From Bradyrhizobium guangzhouense (GTDB taxonomy: Bacteria > Pseudomonadota > Alphaproteobacteria > Rhizobiales > Xanthobacteraceae): a DNA stretch of 64,000 nucleotides. Within the stretch, counting starts at the first letter, position 1. Each line of letters starts with the position of its first letter. This document shows, piece after piece, positions 44,577 through 54,690 of the stretch. The notes beneath the pieces were generated by a model. The model was not told the DNA's origin and searched no databases. It saw only the letters and a list, made by a program, of their open reading frames with translations. The position numbers and the translations under genes were made by a program. The DNA lies in NCBI RefSeq assembly GCF_004114955.1, contig NZ_CP030053.1, positions 3,410,001-3,474,000 on the forward strand, given 5' to 3'.

Positions 44577-44595
44577 TCTTACTTAGTGTAAGAAT
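44575..44595. promoter_or_regulatory. Candidate ROK operator, ATTCTTAC-N5-GTAAGAAT
   Basis: A perfect 8-bp dyad around TTAGT, starting inside the first ATG of the ROK gene. It is A/T-rich against a GC-rich background, as expected for a NagC/Mlc-like site. If translation starts at the ATG at 44564 or 44558, the site lies wholly in the leader. Confidence 0.55.
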
Positions 44596-44685
44596 TTGCG
44601 CGCGGAGTGTTTGAACTGTCAAGCGCTCGTCGGTGTCATGCGTGGACTTGTTGTTGTGCGGGGCAACACGAGTGCTGGTTCGTGG

Positions 44686-44737
44686 GGTGGATTAGCCCTG
44701 CAGATGCGCAAAGCGCATCTGCTCGGCGTAATCCACC
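44686..44737. repeat. Long hairpin repeat, copy 1
   Basis: Outer arms GGTGGATTA and TAATCCACC (9 bp), inner arms GCAGATGCGC and its complement (10 bp) around AAA. This is the GTGGATTA...TAATCCAC type of intergenic repeat common in Bradyrhizobium. Confidence 0.65.
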
Positions 44738-44763
44738 ACTTCTGTCGCCGCGGAGACTAAGAG

Positions 44764-44814
44764 GTGGGTTACGCCGCGCGGACAGCGCTTCGCGCTGCCG
44801 CGGGACTAACCCAC
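44764..44814. repeat. Long hairpin repeat, copy 2
   Basis: Outer arms GTGGGTTA and TAACCCAC, inner arms CAGCGC-TTC-GCGCTG flanked by CGCGG and CCGCG. Diverged relative of the copy at 44686, in tandem 26 bases apart. Confidence 0.6.
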
Positions 44815-44831
44815 GCTACGGCCCAGCTGCG

Positions 44832-44867
44832 CAAACAAAAACGGCGCCATCGTGAGATGGCGCCGTT
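44832..44867 (-). terminator. Rho-independent terminator of gltA
   Basis: A 12-bp perfect stem (AACGGCGCCATC and complement, loop 4). On the minus strand it is followed by TTTTTGTTTGC. It begins 24 bases after the gltA stop. Confidence 0.92.
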
Positions 44868-44890
44868 CCGAAAGCCGTATCGTCTAACCC

Positions 44891-46195
44891 TTACTTGCGA
44901 TCCTTGATCGCAACGTAATCGCGGCGGGTGACGCCGGTGTAGAGCTGGCGCGGACGGCCGATCTTCTGCTGCGGGTCCTCGATCATCTCGCTCCACTGGC
45001 TGATCCAGCCGACGGTGCGGGCGACGGCGAACAGCACGGTGAACATCGAGACCGGGAAGCCCATCGCCTTCAGCGTGATGCCCGAATAGAAGTCGACGTT
45101 CGGGTACAGCTTGCGGTCGATGAAGTACTGGTCGCTGAGCGCGATCTTCTCGAGCTCGAGCGCCACCTTCAGCATCGGATCGTCGCCATGACCGGTCTCC
45201 TTGAGCACGGCGTGACACATCTTCTGCATGATCTTGGCGCGCGGATCGTAGTTCTTGTAGACGCGGTGACCGAAGCCCATCAGACGGACTTCGGAATTCT
45301 TGTCCTTCACCTTGGCGATGAATTCGGGGATCTTGTCCACGGAGCCGATCTCGGCGAGCATCGCAAGCGCAGCTTCATTGGCGCCGCCATGCGCCGGGCC
45401 CCAGAGGCAAGCGATGCCGGCGGCGATGCAGGCGAACGGATTTGCGCCCGAAGAGCCGGCGATACGCACCGTCGAGGTCGAGGCATTCTGCTCGTGGTCG
45501 GCGTGCAGGATGAAGATCTTGTCCAGCGCGTCGGCGAGCACCGGGTTGATCTTGTACTCCTCGCACGGCACCGCGAAGCACATGTGCAGGAAGTTCTCGG
45601 CGAACTTCAGCGAGTTCTTCGGATACATGAAGGGCTGGCCGATGGTGTACTTGTAGGCCATCGCCGCCAGCGTCGGGATCTTCGCGATCATGCGCATGGA
45701 AGCGATCATGCGCTGCTTCGGATCGTTGATGTCGGTCGAGTCGTGGTAGAACGCGGCAAGCGCGCCAACCGAGGCCACCATGACCGCCATCGGATGGGCG
45801 TCGCGGCGGAAGCCCTGGAAGAAGCGGGCCATCTGCTCGTGCACCATCGTGTGATGGATCACGCGGTCGTCGAAATCCTTCTTCTGCGCGGCGGTCGGCA
45901 GGTTCCCGTAGAGCAGGAGGTAGCAGGTCTCGAGGAAATCGCCGTGCTCGGCGAGCTGCTCGATCGGGTAGCCACGGTACTCCAGCACGCCCGCGTCACC
46001 GTCGATATAGGTGATCTTGGACTGGCAGCTCGCGGTCGAGGTGAAGCCGGGATCATAGGTGAACAGGCCGGACTGGCCGTACAGCTTGCCGATATCGATG
46101 ACATCAGGTCCGACGCTGCCGCTGTGAATCGGGAGATCGTAATTCTTGTTTCCGACCGTCAGCGTGGCGGTCTTTGGGCTTTCTTTGGCGTCCAT
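44891..46195 (-). CDS. gltA: Type II citrate synthase
   Basis: Condenses acetyl-CoA and oxaloacetate, entering the TCA cycle. 434 residues, the hexameric NADH-sensitive type. Active-site residues are seen in [49 protein letters not shown] and the C-terminal [20 protein letters not shown]. The N-terminus ([20 protein letters not shown]) is typical for alphaproteobacteria. The gap of 157 bases to gltX carries its promoter, A/T-rich near 46290. Confidence 0.97.
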   Translation of the reverse strand: MDAKESPKTATLTVGNKNYDLPIHSGSVGPDVIDIGKLYGQSGLFTYDPGFTSTASCQSKITYIDGDAGVLEYRGYPIEQLAEHGDFLETCYLLLYGNLPTAAQKKDFDDRVIHHTMVHEQMARFFQGFRRDAHPMAVMVASVGALAAFYHDSTDINDPKQRMIASMRMIAKIPTLAAMAYKYTIGQPFMYPKNSLKFAENFLHMCFAVPCEEYKINPVLADALDKIFILHADHEQNASTSTVRIAGSSGANPFACIAAGIACLWGPAHGGANEAALAMLAEIGSVDKIPEFIAKVKDKNSEVRLMGFGHRVYKNYDPRAKIMQKMCHAVLKETGHGDDPMLKVALELEKIALSDQYFIDRKLYPNVDFYSGITLKAMGFPVSMFTVLFAVARTVGWISQWSEMIEDPQQKIGRPRQLYTGVTRRDYVAIKDRK

Positions 46196-46352
46196 CAGAG
46201 GTCCCCGATGTGTGGTGAAACGGGCCGGAGCCGGAGGCCCCCAAAGGAGAGATGGGGCAGGCCGGATGTTCCAGAATGTACGGGGAGATGGGTATATTAT
46301 TGCTGTGTGCGCTGCAAGATCATGGCAGCCATGGCCCTACTTACGTCTTAGG

Positions 46353-47780
46353 TCAGTCCTTGGACTGATCCTCAAGCCGGGCCAGGCTTTCCTGGCGTCC
46401 CAGCACGTCCAAAACCTCGAATATGCCGGGCGACGTGGTGCGGCCGGTCAGCGCCGCCCGCAACGGTTGGGCGACCGCGCCGAGCTTGAGACTATTTTCC
46501 TCGGCGAAGGCGCGCAGCGCAGCTTCGGTGGCGGCGCCGCTCCAGGTCTCGACTTTCTCCAGCGCGGAATGAAGCTGGCCAATCAGCTTGCGGTTCTCGG
46601 GCGTCAGCAGGGCCGCCGCCTTCGGGTCGAGCTGCAACGGCCGGTCGGCGAAGATGAAATAGGCGCCATCGATCAGCTCGATCAGCGTCTTGGCGCGCTC
46701 CTTCAGCGCCGGCATGGCCTTGAGCAGTTGGGCGCGCGTGGTGTCGTTTAACTTGACCTTAATCTCGTCACGCGCGGGCACGACGTGGTCGAGCACGTCC
46801 TCGAACATCTTCACGAGCGATTGATCGTCGGCGTGGCGGATGTAGTGGCCGTTGAGGTTCTCCAGCTTGGCGAAGTCGAAGCGGGCGGCGGCGCGGCCGA
46901 CATTGGCGAGGTCGAACGCTGCGATCATCTCCTCGGTTGAGAAGATCTCCTGGTCGCCATGGCTCCAGCCGAGACGGACGAGGTAATTGCGCAGCGCCGC
47001 CGGGAGGTATCCCATGGCGCGATAGGCGTCGACGCCGAGCGCGCCGTGGCGCTTGGACAGTTTTGAGCCGTCGGGGCCGTGGATCAGCGGGATGTGGGAC
47101 ATGTTAGGGAGCGCCCAGCCCATCGCATCGTAGATCTGCTTCTGGCGGGCGGCGTTGATCAGATGGTCGTCGCCGCGGATGACATGGGTGACGCCCATGT
47201 CGTGGTCGTCCACGACCACCGCGAGCATGTAGGTCGGGTTGCCATCGCCGCGCAGCAGGACGAGGTCGTCGAGGTTCTCGTTCTGCCAGACCACGCGGCC
47301 CTGGACCTGGTCCTCGATCACGGTCTCGCCGGTCTGCGGCGCGCGCAGGCGGATGGTCGGCTTGACGTCAGCGGGTGCCGTGGCCGGATCGCGGTCGCGC
47401 CACATACCGTCATAGAGGCGGGTGCGGCCCTCAGCTCGTGCCTTCTCGCGCAGGGCGGCAAGCTCCTCGGCGGTGGCGTAGCAGCGATAGGCCTTGCCGT
47501 CGGCAAGAAGCTGCTCGGCGACCTCGCGGTGACGGGCGGCGCGGCTGAACTGGTAGATGACGTCGCCATCCCAGCCGAGCTCCAGCCATTTCAGCCCGTC
47601 CAGGATCGCGCCGATCGCGGCCTCGGTGGAGCGCTCCCGGTCGGTGTCCTCGATCCGGAGCAGCATCTTGCCGCCGTGCTTCTTCGCATAGAGCCAGTTG
47701 AACAGCGCCGTGCGGGCGCCTCCGATGTGGAGGAAGCCGGTTGGGGAGGGAGCAAAGCGGGTGACGATGGAATCAGTCAT
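46353..47780 (-). CDS. gltX: Glutamate-tRNA ligase
   Basis: Class I synthetase charging tRNA-Glu, 475 residues. HIGH-type motif in [25 protein letters not shown]-type motif in [20 protein letters not shown]. The anticodon-binding C-terminus is complete. Alphaproteobacteria often have a non-discriminating GltX with GatCAB; here a separate glnS is divergent next door, so this enzyme may be discriminating or the cell may have both routes. Confidence 0.96.
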   Translation of the reverse strand: MTDSIVTRFAPSPTGFLHIGGARTALFNWLYAKKHGGKMLLRIEDTDRERSTEAAIGAILDGLKWLELGWDGDVIYQFSRAARHREVAEQLLADGKAYRCYATAEELAALREKARAEGRTRLYDGMWRDRDPATAPADVKPTIRLRAPQTGETVIEDQVQGRVVWQNENLDDLVLLRGDGNPTYMLAVVVDDHDMGVTHVIRGDDHLINAARQKQIYDAMGWALPNMSHIPLIHGPDGSKLSKRHGALGVDAYRAMGYLPAALRNYLVRLGWSHGDQEIFSTEEMIAAFDLANVGRAAARFDFAKLENLNGHYIRHADDQSLVKMFEDVLDHVVPARDEIKVKLNDTTRAQLLKAMPALKERAKTLIELIDGAYFIFADRPLQLDPKAAALLTPENRKLIGQLHSALEKVETWSGAATEAALRAFAEENSLKLGAVAQPLRAALTGRTTSPGIFEVLDVLGRQESLARLEDQSKD

Positions 47781-47924
47781 TCGTGGCAGGGCCTATGCAT
47801 GGGAGGCGGTGGTATATAACAGGACCAGAGCATAACTAAAGCCCATCGGCGGACAGCCTAAGGCCTTGGCTCAGCCAAGCGAATTTGGCAGAAGGACCGC
47901 TGATTTCCCTACAGGATTTTCGTA

Positions 47925-49601
<1,677 letters not shown>

Positions 49602-49616
49602 GAAGGGCTTGGGGAT

Positions 49617-50003
49617 ATGAGCAGCGAAGCCGACGCCATCGTTTCCGCCATCATCGCGAGATGGTGCGCCGGCTTTGCCACGCTCGATGCGGCTGCGCTG
49701 TCGTCGCTGTATTCGAAGAACGCGTTCTTCTTCGGCTCCAACCCAAAACTCTATCGGGGCAGGGACGGCGTCGCCGATTACTTCAACGGCCTGCCGCGCT
49801 GGCGCAGGCCCAGCGCGACGTTCTCCGAGGTGCGGGCGGCGCAAGCAGGGCCTGATATGATCAACATGGGTGCGTCAATCACGTTCGACCTCGCCGGCGA
49901 ACGGGAGGATCTGATCGTCAAGATGAGCTGGGTCATCATTCGCGAGGATGGCGACTGGAAGATCGTCAATCACCATGCCTCGGCGAAGGCGCCGTTGATC
50001 TGA
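49617..50003 (+). CDS. SnoaL/NTF2-like (DUF4440 type) small protein
   Basis: 128-residue protein of the NTF2-like alpha+beta barrel fold. It begins with helical IVSAIIARWCAGFATLDAAA and continues with LYSKNAFFFGSNPKLYRGRD (the pocket-forming region), and ends MSWVIIREDGDWKIVNHHAS, the classic final strands of SgcJ/DUF4440 proteins. Function in the family ranges from isomerase to ligand binding; none can be assigned. It follows glnS by 15 bases, so they may be co-transcribed. Confidence 0.82.
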   Translation: MSSEADAIVSAIIARWCAGFATLDAAALSSLYSKNAFFFGSNPKLYRGRDGVADYFNGLPRWRRPSATFSEVRAAQAGPDMINMGASITFDLAGEREDLIVKMSWVIIREDGDWKIVNHHASAKAPLI

Positions 50004-50091
50004 CCGGCGCGTCGTCACACGGCATCGTCATTGCGACGAGAGCAACGAACGCGCTCCCTGCGCGTTGTGTGGGTCCAACGAGGATCCCACC

Positions 50092-50325
50092 ATGCAGAAC
50101 ATCGCAGAGCATATGGAAGTCATCGGCGCCGACGGCGTTCATGTCGGTACGGTCGACAAGGTCGAGGGTAACCGTATCAAGCTGACCAGGAAGGACAGCG
50201 GTGAGGGCAGTCACAAGGGCCACCACCATTTCATCGACAAGGGCCTCGTCGCCGGTGTCGAGGGCAACAAGGTCCGCCTGTCGGCCAAGGCGGACGTCGC
50301 CGTGACGATGGAAGAGGAAAAGTAG
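50092..50325 (+). CDS. DUF2171 small protein
   Basis: 77-residue soluble protein with the DUF2171 / PRC-barrel-like pattern (EHMEVIGADGVHVGTVDKVE, IKLTRKDSG, then HFIDKGLVAGVEGNKVRLS). Such proteins are numerous in rhizobia and are often linked to general stress, but their function is unknown. ATG 50092 is preceded by GAGGAT; an earlier frame opening at 50065 is unlikely. Stands alone. Confidence 0.8.
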   Translation: MQNIAEHMEVIGADGVHVGTVDKVEGNRIKLTRKDSGEGSHKGHHHFIDKGLVAGVEGNKVRLSAKADVAVTMEEEK

Positions 50326-50425
50326 GGGCGCGGCCTCTTCGTTCCCGATCCGTACCGCTATTCGGTGGGCTGCACGTTCCGGTAGCCTCCGGCCCCGTCT
50401 AATATCGCAGGGGTTGCCTTAGGGA

Positions 50426-52708
50426 ATGGCGGAGCCGGACCGGCCGCAGCGTTTGTCGCAAGGCATTGCCGGGACTTGGCCGACAGGCCGGGCCCGATCG
50501 GCCGGCGGGTTCGTGCCGGCTGGGTTTGGCGTCTGGCCCGCGATCGGCGGCACGCTGCGCGAATGGGCCAAGGCCGAGGCTGGCGCGGGCCGGCTGTTTC
50601 CCTGGGTGCCCGTTGCCTTCGGCTGCGGCATCGCGCTCTATTTTGCCGCCGATCACGAGCCGGTGCTGTGGGTCACGGTTGCGACAGCGACCGCGCTCAT
50701 GCTCGGCGCGGTCCTGTTGCGGCGAAGCCCTTGGTTTGCGCCCGCGATCATGATCGCGGCGGTCGCGGCCGGTTTTGCCGCAGCGACGTGGAAGACGGCA
50801 CGCATCGCGCATACAGTGCTCGCAAAGCCGCTTTATTCGGTGTCGCTGTCGGGCTTCGTCGAGACCCGCGACATCCGCGAGCGCACCGACCGTTTCGTGC
50901 TGCGCGTCGCCGCGATGGAGGCGCAGCGTAGCGACGTGAAGCTCGAGCGCGTCCGCCTCTCCGTGCGCAAGGGGACTGCGCCCGATGTCGGCAGCTTCGT
51001 GCAGTTGAAGGCGCGGCTGATGCCGCCGCTGTCGCCGCTGCGGCCCGGCAGCTACGATTTCTCGCGCGACATGTTCTTCCAAGGCATCGGTGCCTCGGGT
51101 TTTGCGATGGGGGCGATCACGATCGTGACGCCGCCGGTGTCAGGCGGATTGCAGCTACGCTATGCCGCGATCATGCAAGGCCTGCGCGATGCCATCGACG
51201 CGCGCATCCGCGCCACGCTCGACGGCGACAACCGCGCCATCGCGACCGCGCTGCTCACCGGGCGCCGCGACGCGATCACCACGCCCGTCAACGACGCGAT
51301 GTTCATCTCGGGGCTTGGTCACGTCCTCTCGATTTCGGGCTATCACATGGCCGTCGTCGCGGGGGTCGTCTTCTTCGCGGTCCGCGCGCTGCTCGCGCTC
51401 GTCCCGGGACTGGCGGTGGGCTTTCCCATCAAGAAATGGTCTGCCGCCGCCGCACTGACCGCTTCGGCGTTCTATCTGTTGCTCTCCGGTGCCGAAGTCG
51501 CGACGCAGAGATCGTTCTTCATGACCGCGGTGGTGCTGATCGCTGTCATCGTCGATCGGCGCGCGATCACATTCCGCACCCTGGCCGTGGCGGCACTTAT
51601 CGTGCTCGCGTTCGCGCCGGAAGCGCTGGTGCATCCGAGCTTCCAAATGTCGTTCGCGGCAACGCTCGGGCTCGTCGCCATGGTGCAGATCGGCATGCCG
51701 AGCCTGTTGGCCTCGCCCGATCATTCGGCGACCGCGCGCATCGCGCTGTGGGGCGGCCGCGAGATCGCGATGTTGTTCATGGCCTCGATGATCGCGGGAT
51801 TTGCGACCACTCCTTACTCCGCCTTCCATTTCCACCGCGTCACACCCTATGGCGTGCTCGCCAATCTCGGCGCGATGCCGGTGGTCTCGGCGCTGGTGAT
51901 GCCGGCCGGGCTGCTCGGATTGCTCGCGGCTCCCTTCGGGCTGGACGGCGTGTTCTGGTGGTTGATGGGGATCGGCATCGACTGGATGATTTTGGTCACG
52001 CGCTGGGTGGCCGCATTGCCCGGTGCGATCGGTCACGTCTGCGCCTTCGGCACAGCGCCGCTGATCGCTGCGAGCCTCGGCCTGATCCTGATGGGCCTGC
52101 TGCGCACGCCGCTGCGCTGGTCGGGAGCGGTCGTGCTCGTGGCTGCGACCATCTGGGGTCTTTCTATCAGGCAACCCGACATCCTGATCGCGGGTGACGG
52201 CCAGAACGTCGCGGTGCGAGGCAGGGACGGGCAGCTGCATCTGATCAGGACGAAGAAGGACAATTTCCTGCTGAAGGAGTGGCTTGCGGCGGACGCCGAT
52301 CCGCGCGATGCGGCGAGCACTTCGCTCGGCGACGGCGTGTCGTGCGACGATGCCGGCTGCGTGACGCCGCTTGCCGACGGCCGCATGGTCGCGCTGGCGC
52401 AGCGCATCGACGCGCTGGCCGATGATTGCAGTCGCGCGGCCCTGGTGGTGACGGCAAGGCCTGCGCCGCCGGATTGTGGTGCGATGCTGGTCGACCGGCC
52501 GCGTCTGGTGAGCCAGGGCGCGCTGGCGCTGACACGCCGCGGCGATGGGTTTGCGGTTCAGTCGGTGAGGGCACGGGGCGCAAACCGCCCCTGGTCGCCG
52601 GCGGCGGCCGGCGATGGAGATTTTGAACGGACCCTCGTGCCACGGTCGGCGACTCCGCGCGCGAAGGACGCAACACCGTCCGAGGCCGACCTTCAGGCCG
52701 AGGACTAA
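50426..52708 (+). CDS. comEC: ComEC/Rec2-family DNA-uptake channel protein without nuclease domain
   Basis: 760-residue polytopic protein. After spans near residues 60-120 comes the DUF4131/OB-like region (SLSGFVETRDIRERTDRFVL). The competence domain then spans about 240-560 (AIATALLTGRRDAIT, FISGLGHVLSISGYHMAVVA, HPSFQMSFAATLGLVAM). The C-terminal ~190 residues begin DILIAGDGQNVAVRGRDGQL as in ComEC, but the HxHxDH motif of the metallo-beta-lactamase nuclease is absent, as in many alphaproteobacterial members. Convergent with the small gene beyond it; lexA and moeA lie further right on the other strand. Confidence 0.88.
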   Translation: MAEPDRPQRLSQGIAGTWPTGRARSAGGFVPAGFGVWPAIGGTLREWAKAEAGAGRLFPWVPVAFGCGIALYFAADHEPVLWVTVATATALMLGAVLLRRSPWFAPAIMIAAVAAGFAAATWKTARIAHTVLAKPLYSVSLSGFVETRDIRERTDRFVLRVAAMEAQRSDVKLERVRLSVRKGTAPDVGSFVQLKARLMPPLSPLRPGSYDFSRDMFFQGIGASGFAMGAITIVTPPVSGGLQLRYAAIMQGLRDAIDARIRATLDGDNRAIATALLTGRRDAITTPVNDAMFISGLGHVLSISGYHMAVVAGVVFFAVRALLALVPGLAVGFPIKKWSAAAALTASAFYLLLSGAEVATQRSFFMTAVVLIAVIVDRRAITFRTLAVAALIVLAFAPEALVHPSFQMSFAATLGLVAMVQIGMPSLLASPDHSATARIALWGGREIAMLFMASMIAGFATTPYSAFHFHRVTPYGVLANLGAMPVVSALVMPAGLLGLLAAPFGLDGVFWWLMGIGIDWMILVTRWVAALPGAIGHVCAFGTAPLIAASLGLILMGLLRTPLRWSGAVVLVAATIWGLSIRQPDILIAGDGQNVAVRGRDGQLHLIRTKKDNFLLKEWLAADADPRDAASTSLGDGVSCDDAGCVTPLADGRMVALAQRIDALADDCSRAALVVTARPAPPDCGAMLVDRPRLVSQGALALTRRGDGFAVQSVRARGANRPWSPAAAGDGDFERTLVPRSATPRAKDATPSEADLQAED

Positions 52709-52709
52709 G

Positions 52710-52770
52710 GCCTGATCCGCAAAAGTGTGTAGCGGTTTCCCGGCGCGACAAACGCGAAAACGCGCTTACG
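52710..52770. repeat. Degenerate intergenic repeat after comEC
   Basis: The sequence CTGATCCGCAAAAGTGTG followed by AGCGGTTTCCCGG resembles a very common Rhizobiales intergenic repeat (GATCCGGAAAAGTGTGAAGC type). The match is partial and from memory. Confidence 0.4.
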
Positions 52771-52796
52771 CGGAGGTCATGCCCAAGGATGACGGC

Positions 52797-53231
52797 TCAG
52801 CCGATCGGAAGGCGCGGGGGCGTCGGACTGATGTCGGCAGTCACTTGCGGCTTGTGCTCGCGCTCACCGAGCGGCTGGGCCACCGGCAGTTGCAGCACGG
52901 TCGCGCGCTGGCCTTCGACGAGCTGGGTCACCAGGACGTATTTGCCATCCGGGAATTCGATCGCGTCGTGATGACGATCGGGAATGTGCGGATCGACCTT
53001 GCCGAACTTGCCGACGCGCGAATTGATGGTGCGCGTCCAGATCCAGCGGTTGTCGTAGCGGACGTTGTCGGCGAAGGCGAGCTCCGTCCCCGGCAGCAGG
53101 CAGACCGCGACCGACATGTCGGCTTCGGAGGCGAAGCCGCGCGTCGAGGTGCCGCGGAACGTTGTCGTGACGATCGTCTCGCCGACTTCTGCGGGACGCG
53201 TCGCGACGGCATGCAGGCTATAGTCACACAT
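52797..53231 (-). CDS. Conserved hypothetical protein
   Basis: 144 residues, soluble, starting MCDYSLHAVATRPAEVGETI. The stretch TTFRGTSTRGFASEADMSVA with VCLLPGTELAF resembles a family of rhizobial hypothetical proteins I recognise by its MCDYSL start; no function is known. The second half (DAIEFPDGKYVLVTQLVEGQ) has regular strands. The start is preceded on the minus strand by TGAGGAGCACCCG, a good ribosome site. No link to comEC is evident. Confidence 0.7.
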   Translation of the reverse strand: MCDYSLHAVATRPAEVGETIVTTTFRGTSTRGFASEADMSVAVCLLPGTELAFADNVRYDNRWIWTRTINSRVGKFGKVDPHIPDRHHDAIEFPDGKYVLVTQLVEGQRATVLQLPVAQPLGEREHKPQVTADISPTPPRLPIG

Positions 53232-53422
53232 CGGGTGCTCCTCATCAGCGATAGAGCACCCACGCCTCTTCTGAGGCGCAGGCCTCTATCAGAGTGGAAG
53301 CCTGCGATCATATGCGATGTTGGGGGCAAATCTGCGGCTTGAGTCTGCAGGCTGCCATCACAATATCTTTTTCAGGCACGCGAGGAACAAAGCCTGCTCC
53401 CGTGCATTCGCGAGCCTCTCCG

Positions 53423-53626
53423 TTAGCGGCCGGCAGGTGCCGACCAGCCCGAATATGGCCAGGCTGGCTGCGCCGGCTGCTCGACGGCGTTGCGGGCATT
53501 GCGGAGTTGCCCGCTCGTCGCCTGGGGCGCCTTGCGAATGTGATGCTGCGGCTGCGCAGCGAAGGCTTGCGACGGTGACGTTGCGATCAGTGCCATCGTG
53601 GCGGTGATCAAAAAGAACTTGCGCAT
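53423..53626 (-). CDS. Small exported protein of unknown function
   Basis: 67 residues. MRKFFLITATMALIATSPSQ is a signal peptide with cleavage near AFAA; the mature part is short and rich in Gln, Ala, Pro and His (QPQHHIRKAPQATSG, AQPAWPYSGWSAP). GAGGAG precedes the ATG by about 6 bases. Frame remains open upstream to 53773 but without sense. Similar short exported peptides are frequent in Bradyrhizobium. Confidence 0.6.
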   Translation of the reverse strand: MRKFFLITATMALIATSPSQAFAAQPQHHIRKAPQATSGQLRNARNAVEQPAQPAWPYSGWSAPAGR

Positions 53627-53812
53627 GGCGGTCTCCTCGGTCTCGCAAAGGCGCAACGAAGCGATGCGTGCTTCGTTGTGGCGTGCCGGGGATGTAGCGC
53701 GGGAGAGGGGGCCGGATAATCTGTGCAGAACCAGAAAGACTATCCAGCCGGAGCGGACAACCGCCCGCTCCAATCATGAAGGCACGCTCGCCAGCGGCGG
53801 CGCGCGACGGGT

Positions 53813-54523
53813 TCAGTATTTCCGGTACAGCCCGATCAGCTTGCCCTGGATCTTGACCCGGTTGGGCGGCAGGATCCGGACCTCGTAGGCGGCGTTTGCC
53901 GGCTCGAGCGCAATCGAGGCGCCACGGCGGCGGAAGCGTTTGAGCGTTGCTTCCTCGTCGTCGATCAACGCCACCACGATATCGCCGGTGTCGCAGCTCT
54001 CGTTGCGCTGGATCAGCGCCATGTCGCCGTCGAGAATCCCGGCATCGACCATGGAATCGCCGCGCACTTCGAGCGCGTAGTGCTCGCCCGCGCCGAGCAT
54101 GTCGGGCGGGACGCTGATGGTGTGGCTGCGGGTCTGCAAGGCCTCGATCGGCGTACCGGCCGCGATCCGGCCCATCACGGGAACCGCGACGGGGCGCTCG
54201 CCTTCGTCAGCGGGCGGGCTCGACGTCGTCCGCACCTTGCCGAGATTGCCCTCGATGACGCTCGGCGTGAAGCCGCGGCGGCTGCCGGCAGCCGCCTGGA
54301 GTTCGGGCAGCTTGATCACTTCGATGGCGCGGGCGCGGTTGGGCAGGCGGCGGATGAAGCCACGTTCCTCGAGCGCGGTGATCAGGCGATGGATGCCCGA
54401 CTTGGAGCGCAGGTCGAGCGCGTCCTTCATCTCGTCGAAGGAGGGCGGCACGCCGCTTTCCTTCAATCGCTCGCTGATGAACCGCAGGAGCTCGTATTGT
54501 TTGCGCGTTAACATCTCGACCAA
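53813..54523 (-). CDS. lexA: SOS repressor LexA
   Basis: Repressor of the SOS regulon, cleaved with the help of RecA filaments. 236 residues: winged HTH ([40 protein letters not shown]), Ala-Gly cleavage site in [12 protein letters not shown], catalytic Ser in [14 protein letters not shown] and Lys in [14 protein letters not shown]. The protein is longer than E. coli LexA by a linker typical of alphaproteobacteria. A perfect operator lies at 54615-54629 between the promoter elements, so it is autoregulated. Confidence 0.97.
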   Translation of the reverse strand: MVEMLTRKQYELLRFISERLKESGVPPSFDEMKDALDLRSKSGIHRLITALEERGFIRRLPNRARAIEVIKLPELQAAAGSRRGFTPSVIEGNLGKVRTTSSPPADEGERPVAVPVMGRIAAGTPIEALQTRSHTISVPPDMLGAGEHYALEVRGDSMVDAGILDGDMALIQRNESCDTGDIVVALIDDEEATLKRFRRRGASIALEPANAAYEVRILPPNRVKIQGKLIGLYRKY

Positions 54524-54607
54524 AATCCCCCTGACGATGTCGTTCGATTCCGAGACGCTGAATTCAGCAATAAGCCGCTACATGCTCGAAACAAATCATG
54601 AACGGAC

Positions 54608-54634
54608 ACTATATGTTCGATACATGTTCCGCAA
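54608..54634 (-). promoter_or_regulatory. lexA promoter
   Basis: On the minus strand a TATAGT -10 (54608-54613) and TTGCGG -35 (54629-54634) are separated by 15 bases, a short spacer; the SOS box lies between them. Confidence 0.5.
54615..54629. promoter_or_regulatory. LexA (SOS) box of lexA, GTTC-N7-GTTC
   Basis: Perfect alphaproteobacterial SOS box, 91 bases upstream of the lexA start. It gives an internal reference for the two boxes at 15167-15199. Confidence 0.9.
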
Positions 54635-54690
54635 CTGCTTAATTTACCGTGAACGCGACAAAGTTCGCGGAACGGTTGCGAACGGTGCGC

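Larger units (their letters stand above)
44596..44890. other. Intergenic region ROK to gltA, filled with repeats
   Basis: No gene seen. It holds two hairpin repeats (44686-44737, 44764-44814) and the gltA terminator (44832-44867). The left part contains the ROK promoter region. Confidence 0.6.

Noticed and set aside
54670..54683. GAAC-N6-GAAC between lexA and moeA as a second SOS box
   Set aside because: Spacing is 6, not 7; the alphaproteobacterial box needs 7. Only 54615-54629 is exact.
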